Source: Hyphobacterium sp. SN044 (lineage in GTDB: Bacteria; Pseudomonadota; Alphaproteobacteria; Caulobacterales; Maricaulaceae). From it: a stretch of 64,000 bases of DNA. The stretch spans positions 1 through 64,000 of the forward strand of contig NZ_JAKKUV010000001.1 of the NCBI RefSeq assembly GCF_021864465.1, written 5' to 3'. The notes under the pieces were generated by a model, which saw nothing but the letters and a program-made list of their open reading frames with translations, had not been told where the DNA came from and did no database searches. Shown here piece after piece: positions 43,000 through 53,184 of this stretch. The translations under genes and the position numbers were made by a program. Positions within the stretch are counted from its first letter, which is position 1; each line of letters opens with the position of its first letter.

Positions 43000-43881
43000 T
43001 CAAGGCCACTTTGCTTCCGGCGGCATGGAGGAGAGGATGGAATTGACGTTTCCGCCCGTCTCCAGCCCGAATTTCGTGCCCCGGTCGTAGAGCAGGTTGA
43101 ACTCGGCATAGCGGCCGCGGCGGATCAGCTGTTCCTCGCGGTCGGCCGGTGTCCAGGCCTCGCCCATGTGCGCGCGGGCGATGCGCGGCCAGACATCGAG
43201 GAAGGCGCGGCCGACATCCTGGGTGAAGGCGAAATCCGCCGCCCAGTCGCCCGTGTTGAGCCGGTCGTAGAAGATGCCGCCCGTACCGCGCGGCTCGTTC
43301 CGGTGTTTCAGCCAGAAATACTCCTCGCACCATTTCGAGAAGCGCGGCCAGTAGTCCGCCCCGTGCGCGTCGCAGGCCGCTTTCGCCGCGGCGTGGAAGG
43401 CTTGCGTATCGGGGTGACCGGCGCGGCGCTGGGCATCCTGCGTCGGGTTGAGGTCCATCCCGCCGCCGAACCACCACTGGGTCGTCACGATGAAGCGGGT
43501 ATTCATGTGCACGGCGGGAACATGCGGATTACGCATGTGCGCGATCAGCGAAATGCCCGACGCCCAGAAGCGCGGATCCTCGCTCGCGCCCGGGATCTGC
43601 GCCCGGAAGGCCTCGGAGAACTCGCCGTGGACCGTCGAGCAATGCACGCCGACCTTCTCGAAGAAGCGCCCGCGCATCATCGAGGCGACGCCGCCGCCCT
43701 GGTCGCTCGACCCGTCGCCGCGCGTCCAGGTCTCGCGTTCGAAGCGTCCGGCGGTGCCGGGATAGAGCGACGTTGGTGCTTCGTCCTCCAGCCGCTCGAA
43801 CTCGGCACAGATGGAATCGCGCAAATCCTCGAACCAGGTGCGCGCAGTGGCCTTGCTTGTCTCGATGTCGTGTCCGGTCAT
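43000..43881 (-). CDS. hemF: Oxygen-dependent coproporphyrinogen III oxidase
   Basis: The 293-residue protein oxidatively decarboxylates coproporphyrinogen III to protoporphyrinogen IX in heme synthesis. [53 protein letters not shown] and [19 protein letters not shown] are diagnostic. ATG 43881 is chosen because the family starts there; the longer frame has no conserved extension. Its heme product would be needed by the nearby petB and petC cytochromes. Confidence 0.96.
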   Translation of the reverse strand: MTGHDIETSKATARTWFEDLRDSICAEFERLEDEAPTSLYPGTAGRFERETWTRGDGSSDQGGGVASMMRGRFFEKVGVHCSTVHGEFSEAFRAQIPGASEDPRFWASGISLIAHMRNPHVPAVHMNTRFIVTTQWWFGGGMDLNPTQDAQRRAGHPDTQAFHAAAKAACDAHGADYWPRFSKWCEEYFWLKHRNEPRGTGGIFYDRLNTGDWAADFAFTQDVGRAFLDVWPRIARAHMGEAWTPADREEQLIRRGRYAEFNLLYDRGTKFGLETGGNVNSILSSMPPEAKWP

Positions 43882-43990
43882 GGCCTTCCCTTGCGTCTCC
43901 GCGCCGCGCCTGTCCAGACGCAAATTTGAACCTTGTGCAGGTCGCCAGATTGGGCCCTGATGGCGCAAGTCTTTGTTTGGAGGGGATGAG

Positions 43991-44848
43991 ATGGATTGGG
44001 CTGGGGTGATTGTCGCGGGCGTTGCGGGCGCGATCGGCGGCGCCGCTGGGGGATTGCTGGGCTGGATTGTCGGGGCGATGGCCGGCAAGTCGGCGGGGAT
44101 CGTCCGGACCATCGTGACGGTCGTCTGCGTGGTCGGCGCGATCTACTTCCTGCCGCCCTATATCGAACCGGTCATTGGTCCATCCATCCGGCAACAGACG
44201 AATCCAGGAGCCGGGGATGAGATCGAGGCGGCGCTGATGAACCAGCCGCTGATCGCCGCCTATGTCGAGGTCCGGCCGGAAGCGCTTCCCGAACTGCGCA
44301 GCCGTATCGAAGCGGCCTGGCAGCGCGGAGGCGAGGACGCCGCGCGCCTTGAAGCGGCGGAAGCGGGCCGGGAGCTCGGCTCGCGCGCCGTCGCCGAGTT
44401 CGCGCCCTATGCCGGAGACGCCGAACTGATCGGCTTCTACCGCGAGACCTACCGGGTCGGGCGGCAGGTCCAGAGCCAGCCGCGCGTCTGCTATTCGATG
44501 TTCTACGGCGAGATCAATCCGTCGGCCGTCTCGATCGAGGATATGGCCCGGATCGATCAGTATGCGGATACGGGGCCCCTCGAAAACGTCATGACCGTGC
44601 TGGTCCGCAATGCCGGTGACGAAATCGTCGAATTCGACCGGGCCCGCGCGGAAGCGGCTCAGGCGCAAGTGGGAATGACGGTCGGGACGGAGTTCCCGAA
44701 CACGGATTTCCGCTTCTTTTTCGGCGTGTCGCCCGAGTCCGATGAGGATTATGCGACGGCCTGCGCCGTCATGCTGCGCCTGATGGAGGCCACGCTCGAC
44801 CACGAGGACGCCGCGCTCGTGATCCGCGTCGGCATGACGCAGAACTGA
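43991..44848 (+). CDS. Membrane-anchored protein of unknown function
   Basis: The 285-residue protein has a Gly-zipper helix (about 4-32, [20 protein letters not shown]), a second helix (about 38-55) and a large soluble part. That part has alternating helices ([20 protein letters not shown]) and four Cys at most. [16 protein letters not shown] segment and a late [18 protein letters not shown] might be conserved cores. An aggggatgag sequence precedes ATG 43991. No family is recognised. It sits divergent from hemF with 109 bases between. Confidence 0.65.
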   Translation: MDWAGVIVAGVAGAIGGAAGGLLGWIVGAMAGKSAGIVRTIVTVVCVVGAIYFLPPYIEPVIGPSIRQQTNPGAGDEIEAALMNQPLIAAYVEVRPEALPELRSRIEAAWQRGGEDAARLEAAEAGRELGSRAVAEFAPYAGDAELIGFYRETYRVGRQVQSQPRVCYSMFYGEINPSAVSIEDMARIDQYADTGPLENVMTVLVRNAGDEIVEFDRARAEAAQAQVGMTVGTEFPNTDFRFFFGVSPESDEDYATACAVMLRLMEATLDHEDAALVIRVGMTQN

Positions 44849-44894
44849 CAGCCCGTCTGGCCCGGCCCGCCGCGTCTGGATAGTGTCCGCCGCC

Positions 44895-46385
44895 ATGATG
44901 GAAACGCAGACGAACGCCCGAACCCTGCTCGCCGAAGCCGAAGCGGCATGCGCGCGCGGCGACCGCATTGCCGGCATCGACCTGGTCCGCCGCATCGTCG
45001 AAACGGGCGAGAAGCTGGGAACGGACTGGGTGATCCCGGCGATGATGGCCGCGGAATTGCTCGACTTCGACACGGCGGCCAGGGCCGCCAAGCGCCTGTG
45101 CAACGAGGACGGAAAGGACCCGCGCCAGTGGCGGCTCTATGCCGGCCTGCTGCAGAATATCGGCCGCGCCGCCGATGCCAGCGAAATCCTCGAATCGATC
45201 CGCCGTGCCGCGCCGGATGACGATGAACTGGCCTACGAGGCGGGTTTCGCCGCCAAGCTCGCCGGCGATTTCGACAAGGCCCGCGCGCGCTATCAGGGCG
45301 TCATCGCGAAGCAGCCGAAACACTGGCTCGCCCGCACCGAACTGGCCGGGATCGGCAAGGTCGCGCGCGGCGACGAAAACCTGATCGAGCTGGAAACCGA
45401 GCGGGTCCGCATCCTCGAGGGCGGGCGCGCCGACCGCCACGCCGGGGCGATCTCCTACGCGCTGGCCAAGGCTTACGACGATCTTGGCGAATACGCGCTG
45501 AGCGCCAGCCGCGCGGCCGAGGGCGCCGGCTTCATGAAGGCGGTCGAGTCTTATGACCCGGCGGCCAATCACCGCTTCACGCGGGCGCTGATGGGCCTGT
45601 TCACCCCTGAATTCGCCGAGGCCAATGCCGGCAAGGGCGTGGCCGACGAACGTCCGGTCTTCGTGCTTGGCCCGCCGCGTTCCGGCACGACGCTCGTGGA
45701 ATCCATCCTCGGCGCCCACCCGGACGTGAAGGCGGGCGGGGAACACAAGCTGTTCTGGCTGGCTTCACTGGAACTCGGCGTTCAGGCCGACGGCACGCTC
45801 CGGAAATGGCTCGAAACCAAGGGCGAGAGCGCCTGGGCCGAACTGGGGACGCGCTATCTCGCCGACGTCGAGGGTCGATTGGGGCCGGCAAAGCGCTGGA
45901 TCGACAAGAATCTCTACAATGTGAACCGGCTCGGACTCGCCGCGCTGGCGCTGCCGGAGGCGCGCTTCATCTGGTGCCGCCGCGACCCGATGGATGTCGC
46001 CTGGTCGGCCTGGAAAACGCTGTTCGCGGAAGGCAATCGCTGGAGCTACGACCCGGTCGCGATCGCCGCCTTCCTCGCCGATTACGACATGCTGATGCAG
46101 CACTGGGCGGCGCTCTTCCCGGGCCGGATTCTCGAAGTGATCTACGAGGATCTGGTTGCCAATCCCGATGCCGAGATCGCTCGCATCGTCGCTTTCTGCG
46201 GCCTTGAGGATGATCCCGCGACACGGCGCTTCCATGAGCAGGACCGGACCGTGGCCACCGCCAGCTTCGCGCAGGTGCGCCAGCCGATCTCCGCGAAATC
46301 GGTCGGGGCCTGGAAGCGCTACATGCCGGCGGCGAAAGTCCTCGGTGATGCGCTGCACGCCGAAGGCATCGATTTCGCGGAATAG
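44895..46385 (+). CDS. TPR-repeat protein with C-terminal sulfotransferase domain
   Basis: The 496-residue protein has a TPR-like helical N-terminus (1-240, with ALRLYAGLLQNIGRAADASE-type pairs such as WRLYAGLLQNIGRAADASEI). A sulfotransferase domain follows: FVLGPPRSGTTLVESILGAH is the 5'-phosphosulfate loop. WCRRDPMDVAWSAWKTLFAE is the 3'-phosphate site, and VIYEDLVANPDAEI and SVGAWKRY are further family segments. TPR-sulfotransferase fusions are common in alphaproteobacteria, and their acceptors are mostly unknown. The start is MM at 44895. Confidence 0.87.
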   Translation: MMETQTNARTLLAEAEAACARGDRIAGIDLVRRIVETGEKLGTDWVIPAMMAAELLDFDTAARAAKRLCNEDGKDPRQWRLYAGLLQNIGRAADASEILESIRRAAPDDDELAYEAGFAAKLAGDFDKARARYQGVIAKQPKHWLARTELAGIGKVARGDENLIELETERVRILEGGRADRHAGAISYALAKAYDDLGEYALSASRAAEGAGFMKAVESYDPAANHRFTRALMGLFTPEFAEANAGKGVADERPVFVLGPPRSGTTLVESILGAHPDVKAGGEHKLFWLASLELGVQADGTLRKWLETKGESAWAELGTRYLADVEGRLGPAKRWIDKNLYNVNRLGLAALALPEARFIWCRRDPMDVAWSAWKTLFAEGNRWSYDPVAIAAFLADYDMLMQHWAALFPGRILEVIYEDLVANPDAEIARIVAFCGLEDDPATRRFHEQDRTVATASFAQVRQPISAKSVGAWKRYMPAAKVLGDALHAEGIDFAE

Positions 46386-46390
46386 GCCGC

Positions 46391-46834
46391 TCAGCGCCGC
46401 GTCTGGCGAATCGCCTCGGCCAGCGCGATCCCGGCGCTCATCACGACATTCAGCGATCTTGCCCCCTCGGCCATCGGAATCACGATCCGCGCATCGGCGC
46501 TGTCATGCACCGCGTCGGGCACGCCCGCGCTTTCCCGTCCCATCAGGATGCGGTCGTCCGGCCGGAAGGAGAAATCCCACAAGGGCGTGGCTCCGCGCGT
46601 CGTCATCAACACGGTGCGCGCGCCACCTGCAGCAGCCTGCCATGCGGCAAATCCGCCATGCCTTGTGACATCTGCCAGGCCGCCATAATCCATCGACACA
46701 CGCCGGATTTCCCTTGCCGTGAGGGGGAATCCGCACGGCTCGATGATGTCGAGCGGGGTGTCGAAACAGGCGGCCAGCCGTATCGCCGCACCGACATTCT
46801 GCGGAATATCCGGTTGAAAAAAAGCAATCCGCAT
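46391..46834 (-). CDS. trmL: tRNA (cytidine/uridine-34 2'-O)-methyltransferase
   Basis: The 147-residue SPOUT methyltransferase is of normal TrmL length. RIAFFQPDIPQNVGAAIRLA, the middle PLDIIEPCGFPL, ILMGRESAGVP and RIVIPMAEGARSLNVVMSAG are diagnostic, the last forming the SAM knot. It methylates the wobble base of tRNA-Leu isoacceptors in E. coli. ATG 46834 is the family start. It is divergent from petABC, a neighbourhood seen in many alphaproteobacteria. Confidence 0.94.
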   Translation of the reverse strand: MRIAFFQPDIPQNVGAAIRLAACFDTPLDIIEPCGFPLTAREIRRVSMDYGGLADVTRHGGFAAWQAAAGGARTVLMTTRGATPLWDFSFRPDDRILMGRESAGVPDAVHDSADARIVIPMAEGARSLNVVMSAGIALAEAIRQTRR

Positions 46835-46892
46835 TTTAAGCCGCGCTGGGGTCGGGGCTGTGCCTGCGGCGGTGTGCCGCTGTGCCTTCCCT

Positions 46893-46921
46893 TTGACCGG
46901 GTTTATTTTCTGCGCTGAACA
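46893..46921 (+). promoter_or_regulatory. Possible sigma70-type promoter of petABC
   Basis: TTGACC (46893-46898) is followed after 17 bases by TGAACA (46916-46921). The -10 is poor, so this is only a candidate within the 170-bp trmL/petA gap. Confidence 0.3.
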
Positions 46922-47004
46922 AGCCCTCTGCTTCGACGGCGCGTCAAGCGGGGGCATCCGGAAGCGGCCGCTTCCGGATTAGTGACAAGGAAAAGAGGTC
47001 GGCA

Positions 47005-47568
47005 GTGACGGACCAGCACGGGCAGGAACCCACCCGCCGCGACTTTATCTATATCGCCGCAGGCGGCGCGGCAGCGGTGGGCGGTGCGCTCACCCTTTGG
47101 CCATTCATTGACCAGATGAACCCGGCGGCGGATACGCTCGCCCTGGCGTCCATCCGGGTCGACACCTCGCCGGTGGAAACCGGCCAGCAAATCACCGTGA
47201 TGTGGCGCGGCGGACCGGTCTTCATCCGGCGCCGGACCCAGGCCGAGATCGAGGAAGCACTGGCGGTCGACATCAGCGCTTTGCCGGATCGCCTCGCGCG
47301 GAACGAGAACCTGGCGAACGATGCGCCGGCGACGGACGAGAACCGCCGCTTCACCGAAGACCTTCTCATCATGAAGGGCAATTGCACCCACCTCGGCTGC
47401 GTGCCGCTGGGGGAAGCCGGTGACTATGATGGCTGGTACTGTCCGTGCCACGGGTCGCACTACGATACGTCCGGCCGCATTCGCCGCGGGCCGGCGCCCG
47501 AGAATCTTCCGGTGCCGCCGCTGCGCGTCGCCGACGAGGCCAATCCGGCCATTGTCGTGATCGGCTAA
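47005..47568 (+). CDS. petA: Ubiquinol-cytochrome c reductase Rieske iron-sulfur subunit
   Basis: The 187-residue protein of complex III is Tat-type: [18 protein letters not shown] combines twin Arg with the single membrane anchor. The 2Fe-2S ligands are in CTHLGCVP and CPCHGSHYD, with [13 protein letters not shown] closing the cluster domain. GTG 47005 is the start, with aagaggt upstream. It transfers electrons from quinol at the Qo site to cytochrome c1. petB begins 18 bases later. Confidence 0.97.
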   Translation: MTDQHGQEPTRRDFIYIAAGGAAAVGGALTLWPFIDQMNPAADTLALASIRVDTSPVETGQQITVMWRGGPVFIRRRTQAEIEEALAVDISALPDRLARNENLANDAPATDENRRFTEDLLIMKGNCTHLGCVPLGEAGDYDGWYCPCHGSHYDTSGRIRRGPAPENLPVPPLRVADEANPAIVVIG

Positions 47569-47586
47569 GGGGAGCGCGAGGGGATT

Positions 47587-48876
47587 ATGAGCGGACCTTC
47601 GACCTACGAACCGCAGACCGGTGTCGAGCGCTGGCTCGACTCGCGTCTGCCCATCGCGCGTTTGATGTGGGATTCCTTCGTGGACTTCCCCACGCCGCGC
47701 AATCTGAACTACTGGTGGACCTTCGGCGGCATCCTCGCGATTTTCCTGGTGATCCAGATCATCACGGGCGTCGTGCTGGCCATGCACTACACCGCCGACG
47801 TCTCGATGGCGTTCGACAGCGTTCAGCGCATCCGCCGCGACGTGCCGTTCGGCTGGCTGATCCAGTCGCTGCACGCCAACGGCGCCTCCTTCTTTTTCCT
47901 GGCGGTCTACATCCACATGTTCCGCGGCCTGTATTACGGGTCGTACAAGGCGCCGCGCGAGGTCCTCTGGATTCTCGGCGTGGTCATTTATCTCTTGATG
48001 ATGGCGACCGCCTTCATGGGCTACGTCCTGCCGTGGGGCCAGATGTCCTACTGGGGCGCGATGGTGATCACTAACCTGTTCGGCGCGCTGCCGGTGGTCG
48101 GTGAAGGCATCCGCGAATGGCTTTGGGGCGGCTTCTCGGTCGGCAATGCGACGCTGACGCGCTTCTACGCGCTGCACTTCCTGCTGCCCTTCGTGATCGC
48201 CGGTGTCGTGATCCTGCACATCTGGGCGCTGCACGTGCCGGGCAACAACAATCCGACCGGCCTGAGCGTGAAGACCAAGAAGGACACTTTGCCCTTCCAC
48301 CCGTACTACACGGTGAAGGACGGCTTCGCGATCGTCGTCTTCCTGATGCTGTTCGCGGCCTTCGTGTTCTACTTCCCGGACGTACTCGGCCACGCCGACA
48401 ACTATATCGAGGCCAACCCGCTGGTGACGCCGTCGCACATCGTGCCGGAATGGTATTTCCTGCCCTTCTACGCGATCCTGCGCGCCATCACCTTCGACAT
48501 CGGTCCGATCTCGGCCCAGCTGGGCGGCGTCCTGGCAATGTTCGGTGCCATCGCGGTGCTGTTCATCCTGCCCTGGCTCGACACCTCGCCGGTGCGCTCG
48601 ATGCGCTACCGTCCGGTGGCCCGCTGGTTCTTCCTGATCTTCCTGCTCGTCTGCCTGGCGCTCGGCTGGTGCGGCGCGAGCAATCCGGATGATCCGGTTC
48701 TGGGCACCCCGCTGACCTTCGTGACCTTCGCGCAGATCCTGACGCTCTACTACTTCGCCTACTTCCTCGTGATCCTGCCGGTTCTCGGCTTCACGGAACG
48801 GCCGAAGGAGCGTCCGGCGAGCATCGAGGCCGCGGTCCTGGGCAACAAGCCCGCCACCACGCAGCCTGCGGAATAG
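47587..48876 (+). CDS. petB: Ubiquinol-cytochrome c reductase cytochrome b subunit
   Basis: The 429-residue integral membrane subunit has eight helices. Heme-binding His residues are in [20 protein letters not shown] and [20 protein letters not shown]. The Qo-site PEWY is in [17 protein letters not shown], and [14 protein letters not shown] is the cd-helix region. The C-terminus extends past the last helix by about 25 residues ([16 protein letters not shown]). The petC start follows 11 bases after the stop. Confidence 0.97.
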   Translation: MSGPSTYEPQTGVERWLDSRLPIARLMWDSFVDFPTPRNLNYWWTFGGILAIFLVIQIITGVVLAMHYTADVSMAFDSVQRIRRDVPFGWLIQSLHANGASFFFLAVYIHMFRGLYYGSYKAPREVLWILGVVIYLLMMATAFMGYVLPWGQMSYWGAMVITNLFGALPVVGEGIREWLWGGFSVGNATLTRFYALHFLLPFVIAGVVILHIWALHVPGNNNPTGLSVKTKKDTLPFHPYYTVKDGFAIVVFLMLFAAFVFYFPDVLGHADNYIEANPLVTPSHIVPEWYFLPFYAILRAITFDIGPISAQLGGVLAMFGAIAVLFILPWLDTSPVRSMRYRPVARWFFLIFLLVCLALGWCGASNPDDPVLGTPLTFVTFAQILTLYYFAYFLVILPVLGFTERPKERPASIEAAVLGNKPATTQPAE

Positions 48877-48887
48877 GAGAGGGCAAG

Positions 48888-49757
48888 ATGAAGACGCTTA
48901 TCCGCAATCTTGCCGTTCTTGCCGGCGCCCTGATCGGCGCGGCATTCCTGACGGCGGCTCCGGCAGCTGCAGCTCCGGGCGAGGCGCACGAACCCGAACC
49001 GCACGACTGGTCCTGGGAAGGGATTTTCGGAACCTTCGACCGCCAGGAATTGCAGCGCGGCTTCCAGGTTTACCAGGAAGTCTGTGCGGCCTGTCACGCG
49101 CTCGAGCAAATGAGCTTCCGAAATCTGGGTGAGGGCGATGGTCCCTTCACCTGCTTCCCGGATCCGAATGCGTCGCACGAGGACGACGGCCACCACGCCG
49201 AGCCCCTCTGCTACGACAATCCGAACGACAACCCCGTCGTGCGCCAGATTGCCTCGGCCTACATCATCACCGACGGGCCCGACGATTTCGGCGACATGTT
49301 CGAACGGGCCGGCGTTCCCGCCGACCGCTTCCCGAGCGTCTATGCCAACGAGCAGCAGGCGCGGGCCGCCAATGGCGGGGCCTATCCCCCCGACCTGTCG
49401 CTGATCGTGAAGGCGCGTTCGGGCGGTGCGGAATATGTCCGCTCGCTTCTCCTCGGCTATCACGAGGCGCCGGAAGGCGTCACGGTTCGCCCGGGCCTGT
49501 ACTACAACGAGTACTTCCCCGGCGGTCTGATCGCGATGCCGCCGCAGCTGTCCGAAGGCATGGTTACCTATGCCGACGGGACCGAGGCGACGCCGGAGCA
49601 GATGGCCCATGACGTGACCGCCTTCCTGGCGTGGGCGTCCGATCCGCACCGCGTGGACCGCAACCGGATGGGTCTGATGGTTCTCATCTACCTGTTCATC
49701 TTCGCCGTCCTGTTGTGGTTCGCCTACAAGCAGGTCTGGAGCCGGGTCGAGCACTAG
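48888..49757 (+). CDS. petC: Ubiquinol-cytochrome c reductase cytochrome c1 subunit
   Basis: The 289-residue protein has a signal peptide ending AAAA (about residue 27). A covalent heme site C66-x-x-C69-H70 lies in VCAACHALEQM, and the axial Met candidate is in IAMPPQLSEG. A single C-terminal anchor (MGLMVLIYLFIFAVLLWFAY) holds the heme domain in the periplasm. It accepts electrons from PetA and passes them to a soluble or membrane cytochrome c. It is the last gene of the operon before a strong terminator. Confidence 0.96.
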   Translation: MKTLIRNLAVLAGALIGAAFLTAAPAAAAPGEAHEPEPHDWSWEGIFGTFDRQELQRGFQVYQEVCAACHALEQMSFRNLGEGDGPFTCFPDPNASHEDDGHHAEPLCYDNPNDNPVVRQIASAYIITDGPDDFGDMFERAGVPADRFPSVYANEQQARAANGGAYPPDLSLIVKARSGGAEYVRSLLLGYHEAPEGVTVRPGLYYNEYFPGGLIAMPPQLSEGMVTYADGTEATPEQMAHDVTAFLAWASDPHRVDRNRMGLMVLIYLFIFAVLLWFAYKQVWSRVEH

Positions 49758-49780
49758 ACTCCGTCCCGAGCAACGAATTC

Positions 49781-49811
49781 GGGCCGCGGTGGCATCCACC
49801 GCGGCCCTTTT
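49781..49811 (+). terminator. Rho-independent terminator after petC
   Basis: gggccgcggtgg (49781-49792) pairs perfectly with ccaccgcggccc (49796-49807) around cat, followed by tttt. It lies 24 bases past petC and separates petABC from mtnP. Confidence 0.92.
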
Positions 49812-49863
49812 CATTTCCGCCCCCGGTTCGGGGCGTTAGAGTGGTGACAAGGGGAGGGCGCGC

Positions 49864-50742
49864 ATGTCCGGCTGGACGCTCGGCATTATCGGCGGATCGG
49901 GTCTTTACGAGATCGAGGGACTGGAAAACGTCCGCACCGAGCGGGTCGACACCCCGTGGGGCGAACCCTCCGACGCCTTCACGATCGGTGAGATTGCCGG
50001 GGTCACGCTCTGCTTCCTGCCGCGCCACGGCAAGGGTCACCGCATCCCGCCCGACGCGATCAATTTCCGGGCCAATATCGATGCCTTCAAACGGCTCGGC
50101 TGCACCGACCTTCTCTCGCTCTCGGCCTGCGGGTCGTTGCGCGAGGATTACGCGCCCGGCGACTTCGTTCTGGTCGACCAGTATGTCGACCGCACCTCCG
50201 GGCGCGAACGCAGCTTCTTCGGTGCCGGCTGTGTCGCCCATGTCGGGCTCGCCGACCCCGTCTGTCCGCGCCTTGCCGGGCTGGCGGCAGATGCCGCTGA
50301 GGCCGCCGGCGCGCGCACCCATCGCACCGGCACCTATCTGGCGATGCAGGGGCCGCAATTCTCCACCCGCGCGGAAAGCGATCTCTACCGGCAATGGGGT
50401 TGCGACGTCATCGGCATGACGAATATGCCCGAGGCGAGACTGGCGCGCGAAGCGGAGCTGCCATACGCTTCGGTCTGCATGGTCACCGACTATGACTGCT
50501 GGCGACGGGGGGAGGCGGCGGTGGACGTTCAGTCGATCCTGAAAGTGATGCACGCCAATACCGGCAAGGCGCGCAGCCTGGTCCGCCACCTCGCCGAGAC
50601 GCTGTCGCGCACCCCGCGCACGCCGTCGCCCTCGGGCGCCGAGACCGCGCTCGACGGCGCCATCCTTACCGCGCCGGATGCGCGCGATCCCGAACTGATG
50701 GCCCGGCTCGATGCCGTGGCGGGGAGGGCGCTGGCGCGCTGA
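49864..50742 (+). CDS. mtnP: S-methyl-5'-thioadenosine phosphorylase
   Basis: The 292-residue enzyme splits methylthioadenosine into adenine and methylthioribose-1-phosphate. LGIIGGSGLYEIEGL, DTPWGEPSDAF, FLPRHGKGHRIPPDAINFRA, TYLAMQGPQFSTRAES and GMTNMPEARLAREAEL then CMVTDYDCW are the family blocks. The last holds the Asp that favours 6-aminopurines. The adenine phosphoribosyltransferase gene is three genes downstream on the same strand, so the two form a salvage pair. Confidence 0.95.
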   Translation: MSGWTLGIIGGSGLYEIEGLENVRTERVDTPWGEPSDAFTIGEIAGVTLCFLPRHGKGHRIPPDAINFRANIDAFKRLGCTDLLSLSACGSLREDYAPGDFVLVDQYVDRTSGRERSFFGAGCVAHVGLADPVCPRLAGLAADAAEAAGARTHRTGTYLAMQGPQFSTRAESDLYRQWGCDVIGMTNMPEARLAREAELPYASVCMVTDYDCWRRGEAAVDVQSILKVMHANTGKARSLVRHLAETLSRTPRTPSPSGAETALDGAILTAPDARDPELMARLDAVAGRALAR

Positions 50743-50747
50743 CCCCG

Positions 50748-51482
50748 ATGCTGCTTCGTCTCTTCGTGTTCCTTGCCCTGTGTTTCGCCGCCGCGCCGGC
50801 GCGCGCCCAGTCCTGGACACCGCTTGCGGCGCCCGAGGTCAACCAGGCCGCCGCGGCCATGGTCTCGGTCTATTGCCGCATACCGGGCACGCAGCGCGCC
50901 TGGGTGTCCAGCGGCGTGGTGATCCGCTCCGACGATCCGGCGGGCGAACGCCGGGGCGAGGTCGTCATCACTACCGCGCACGGTGTCGGCGCCTATGGCG
51001 ATCCTTCGCACGACAATTGTTTCGTCGTGGGGCCGGACGGGGCGCATTACCGGGTGATCCGCACCTTCAACCCGCCGACCCTCTCCTCGTCCTGGGATGA
51101 CTGGGCCGTGGTCGTGACGGACCAGCCCTTTGTCGGTCCGGCCACGCGTCTGCCCGTGCGCGAAATCCGCGCGGTCCAGGGCGAAGTCCCCGTTGCGATG
51201 GTCGGCCGTGATTATGCCAATTCCGATTGCCATCTCGAACGCTCCGACCGGGTGAATGACGGCGGACGCCTGATCTACACCCACACCTGCGGTTCGCGGC
51301 GCGGCCTGTCCGGCGCGCCGATCCTTGCCCGTGTCGATGGGGAGGTGGCGGTGATCGCCATCAATGTCGGACGCCTGACCGGCGGTGCGGGTCCGGGCCA
51401 GCGCGCTATCGCACGCGGGGTCGGCGACGGCTTCGACGCCATGATCCAGCGCGGCATCGAGGCGAGCCAGCCGCTGCGCTGA
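50748..51482 (+). CDS. Secreted trypsin-like serine protease
   Basis: The 244-residue protein has a signal peptide ending ARAQ (about residue 21). The S1 triad can be traced: His in VITTAHGVG, Asp in SSWDDWAVVV, Ser in RRGLSGAPILARV (GxSGxP). Cys in VYCRIPG, DNCF, SDCHLER and THTCGSR could give two disulfides. The length suits a minimal chymotrypsin fold without a PDZ domain. It starts 5 bases past mtnP, hence the same transcript, without an obvious functional link. Confidence 0.83.
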   Translation: MLLRLFVFLALCFAAAPARAQSWTPLAAPEVNQAAAAMVSVYCRIPGTQRAWVSSGVVIRSDDPAGERRGEVVITTAHGVGAYGDPSHDNCFVVGPDGAHYRVIRTFNPPTLSSSWDDWAVVVTDQPFVGPATRLPVREIRAVQGEVPVAMVGRDYANSDCHLERSDRVNDGGRLIYTHTCGSRRGLSGAPILARVDGEVAVIAINVGRLTGGAGPGQRAIARGVGDGFDAMIQRGIEASQPLR

Positions 51483-51560
51483 TCGCCGCGCCGCCGGGTG
51501 GACGCTGCCGCCGCCCCGGTCTACCAAACGACTTCCGACGCTCGCTCCGGGGACGCCGCC

Positions 51561-51962
51561 ATGCTCACACTCATGCTCGCTCTGGTTTCCGTTCAGGAGG
51601 CCGATCTGCCGCCGCCGCTGGAGCGCGATTATCGCCCCTCCGTGCAGTGCGCCGAACACCTGACTGATGCCGGTGCGCGCACGCGCTGCCTCGAAGACCT
51701 GCTGGACACGGCAGAAGCCCAGCTGGACGTGGCATTGACCGCGGCCCGCGAGGAGGCCCGCGAGATCGCGCTCGACATGCCGGGCGCTGCCGACACCGAA
51801 GCCGCGCTGGAAGCCGCAAATGCGGCCTGGATTGCCTATCGCGACGCGGAATGCACCCGCCGCGCCTCGCTGCTGCTGCTTGGCGATCACGGCGATGACG
51901 AACGGCTCGACTGCCTCGTGACGCTGACCCGCGCCCGCGCGGCCGAGCTGACGGATTACTGA
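51561..51962 (+). CDS. LprI-family (lysozyme-inhibitor-like) secreted protein
   Basis: The 133-residue protein matches the LprI N-terminal (DUF1311) pattern. A Cys (SVQCAEHLTDAGARTRCLED) is followed by a long amphipathic helix (AEAQLDVALTAAREEAREIA). AALEAANAAWIAYRDAECTR, the family's W.YRdaeC motif, follows, and then a last Cys in RLDCLVTL. ATG 51561 gives a short hydrophobic start (MLTLMLALVSVQEA) that may act as a signal peptide. LprI homologs can inhibit lysozyme, but most are untested. Confidence 0.75.
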   Translation: MLTLMLALVSVQEADLPPPLERDYRPSVQCAEHLTDAGARTRCLEDLLDTAEAQLDVALTAAREEAREIALDMPGAADTEAALEAANAAWIAYRDAECTRRASLLLLGDHGDDERLDCLVTLTRARAAELTDY

Positions 51963-51965
51963 CCC

Positions 51966-52598
51966 GTGACGAAGCCCGTCCTTCACATCGGCAACAAGCG
52001 GCTCTCCTCCTGGTCGCTGCGCCCCTGGCTGGCGCTGAAAAAGGCCGGAATCGACTTCACCGAAAACCTGATCCCGCTCGATCAGCCGGACACGCGCGAA
52101 ACGCTGAAGGCGTTGTCGCCCGCCGGCACCGTGCCGGTGCTGCAGGCCGGGGAGCTGACCCTCTGGGACAGCCTCGCCATCTGCGAATGGGCCGCTGAAC
52201 AGGCGCCGACGCTCTGGCCCGCCGATCCGGCGCTGCGGGCGCATGCCCGCGCCGTGACGGCCAGCATGCATTCCGGCTTCGGCGGGCTGCGCCGCGACCT
52301 GTCCATGGACCTCCAGCGTCCGGTTGGCGGCACGGATGTTTCCGTTCAGGCCTGGCAGGACATCGAGACCATCCTGGCGATGTGGGCGGCCTGCCCGAAG
52401 GGCGGCGACGGCTTCCTGTTCGGTGCATGGTCGATCGCCGACGCTTTCTACACGCCGGTGGCCACTCGCTTCCGCACTTATGCGATCGAATTGCCGGACG
52501 CGGCGCAGGCCTATGTGGACTTGCTGCTCTCCGACCCCGATTATCGCGCCTGGGAAGACGCGGGTCTCGCCGAGACCTTCGACGCCCCCTTCCACTGA
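51966..52598 (+). CDS. Glutathione S-transferase family protein
   Basis: The 210-residue protein has an N-terminal thioredoxin fold: [20 protein letters not shown], with Ser residues at the usual catalytic place. [20 protein letters not shown] holds the cis-Pro and the glutathione Asp/Ser. An all-helical C-terminal domain (about 85-210) includes [23 protein letters not shown] 51966 starts 3 bases past the previous stop. The pattern resembles the YfcF/zeta-like bacterial group; its substrate is unknown. Confidence 0.87.
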   Translation: MTKPVLHIGNKRLSSWSLRPWLALKKAGIDFTENLIPLDQPDTRETLKALSPAGTVPVLQAGELTLWDSLAICEWAAEQAPTLWPADPALRAHARAVTASMHSGFGGLRRDLSMDLQRPVGGTDVSVQAWQDIETILAMWAACPKGGDGFLFGAWSIADAFYTPVATRFRTYAIELPDAAQAYVDLLLSDPDYRAWEDAGLAETFDAPFH

Positions 52599-52611
52599 CG
52601 GGACCCGAGAC

Positions 52612-53142
52612 ATGGATTTCATCCGCGACGCCATCCGCACGATTCCGGATTACCCGAAGAAGGGGATCATGTTCCGTGACGTCACCACGCTGCTGAAGGA
52701 TGCGCGCGCCTTCCGCGCGGCAGTCGACCAGATGGTCATGCCCTGGGCCGGAGCCAAGATCGACAAGGTCGCGGGGATCGAGGCGCGCGGCTTCATCCTC
52801 GGCGGCGCGGTCGCGCACCAGCTCTCGGTCGGTTTCACGCCGATCCGCAAGAAGGGCAAGCTGCCCCACCGCACGCTGATCGAGGAATACGAGCTGGAAT
52901 ACGGCTCCGACGCGATCGAGATCCATGCCGACGGCGTGGAGGAAACCGACCGCGTGCTGATCGTCGATGACCTGATCGCCACCGGTGGCACGGCCGAAGC
53001 GGCGATCAACCTCCTGCGCCGGGCCGGGGCGGACGTGGTCGGCGCAACCTTCGTCATCGACCTGCCGGACCTTGGCGGCGCGAAGCGCATCGAGGAGATG
53101 GGCGTCCCCGTCGCCAGCCTCGTGGCGTTCGAAGGGGAGTAG
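52612..53142 (+). CDS. apt: Adenine phosphoribosyltransferase
   Basis: The 176-residue enzyme converts adenine and PRPP to [23 protein letters not shown] is the N-terminal hood; [37 protein letters not shown] and the PRPP loop [17 protein letters not shown] are diagnostic. ATG 52612 starts 13 bases past the GST stop. With mtnP it recovers the adenine released from methylthioadenosine. Confidence 0.96.
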   Translation: MDFIRDAIRTIPDYPKKGIMFRDVTTLLKDARAFRAAVDQMVMPWAGAKIDKVAGIEARGFILGGAVAHQLSVGFTPIRKKGKLPHRTLIEEYELEYGSDAIEIHADGVEETDRVLIVDDLIATGGTAEAAINLLRRAGADVVGATFVIDLPDLGGAKRIEEMGVPVASLVAFEGE

Positions 53143-53184
53143 GCTCCGTCATTCCTCTCGTTCCATTGCGCGAAAAGAGGAAGC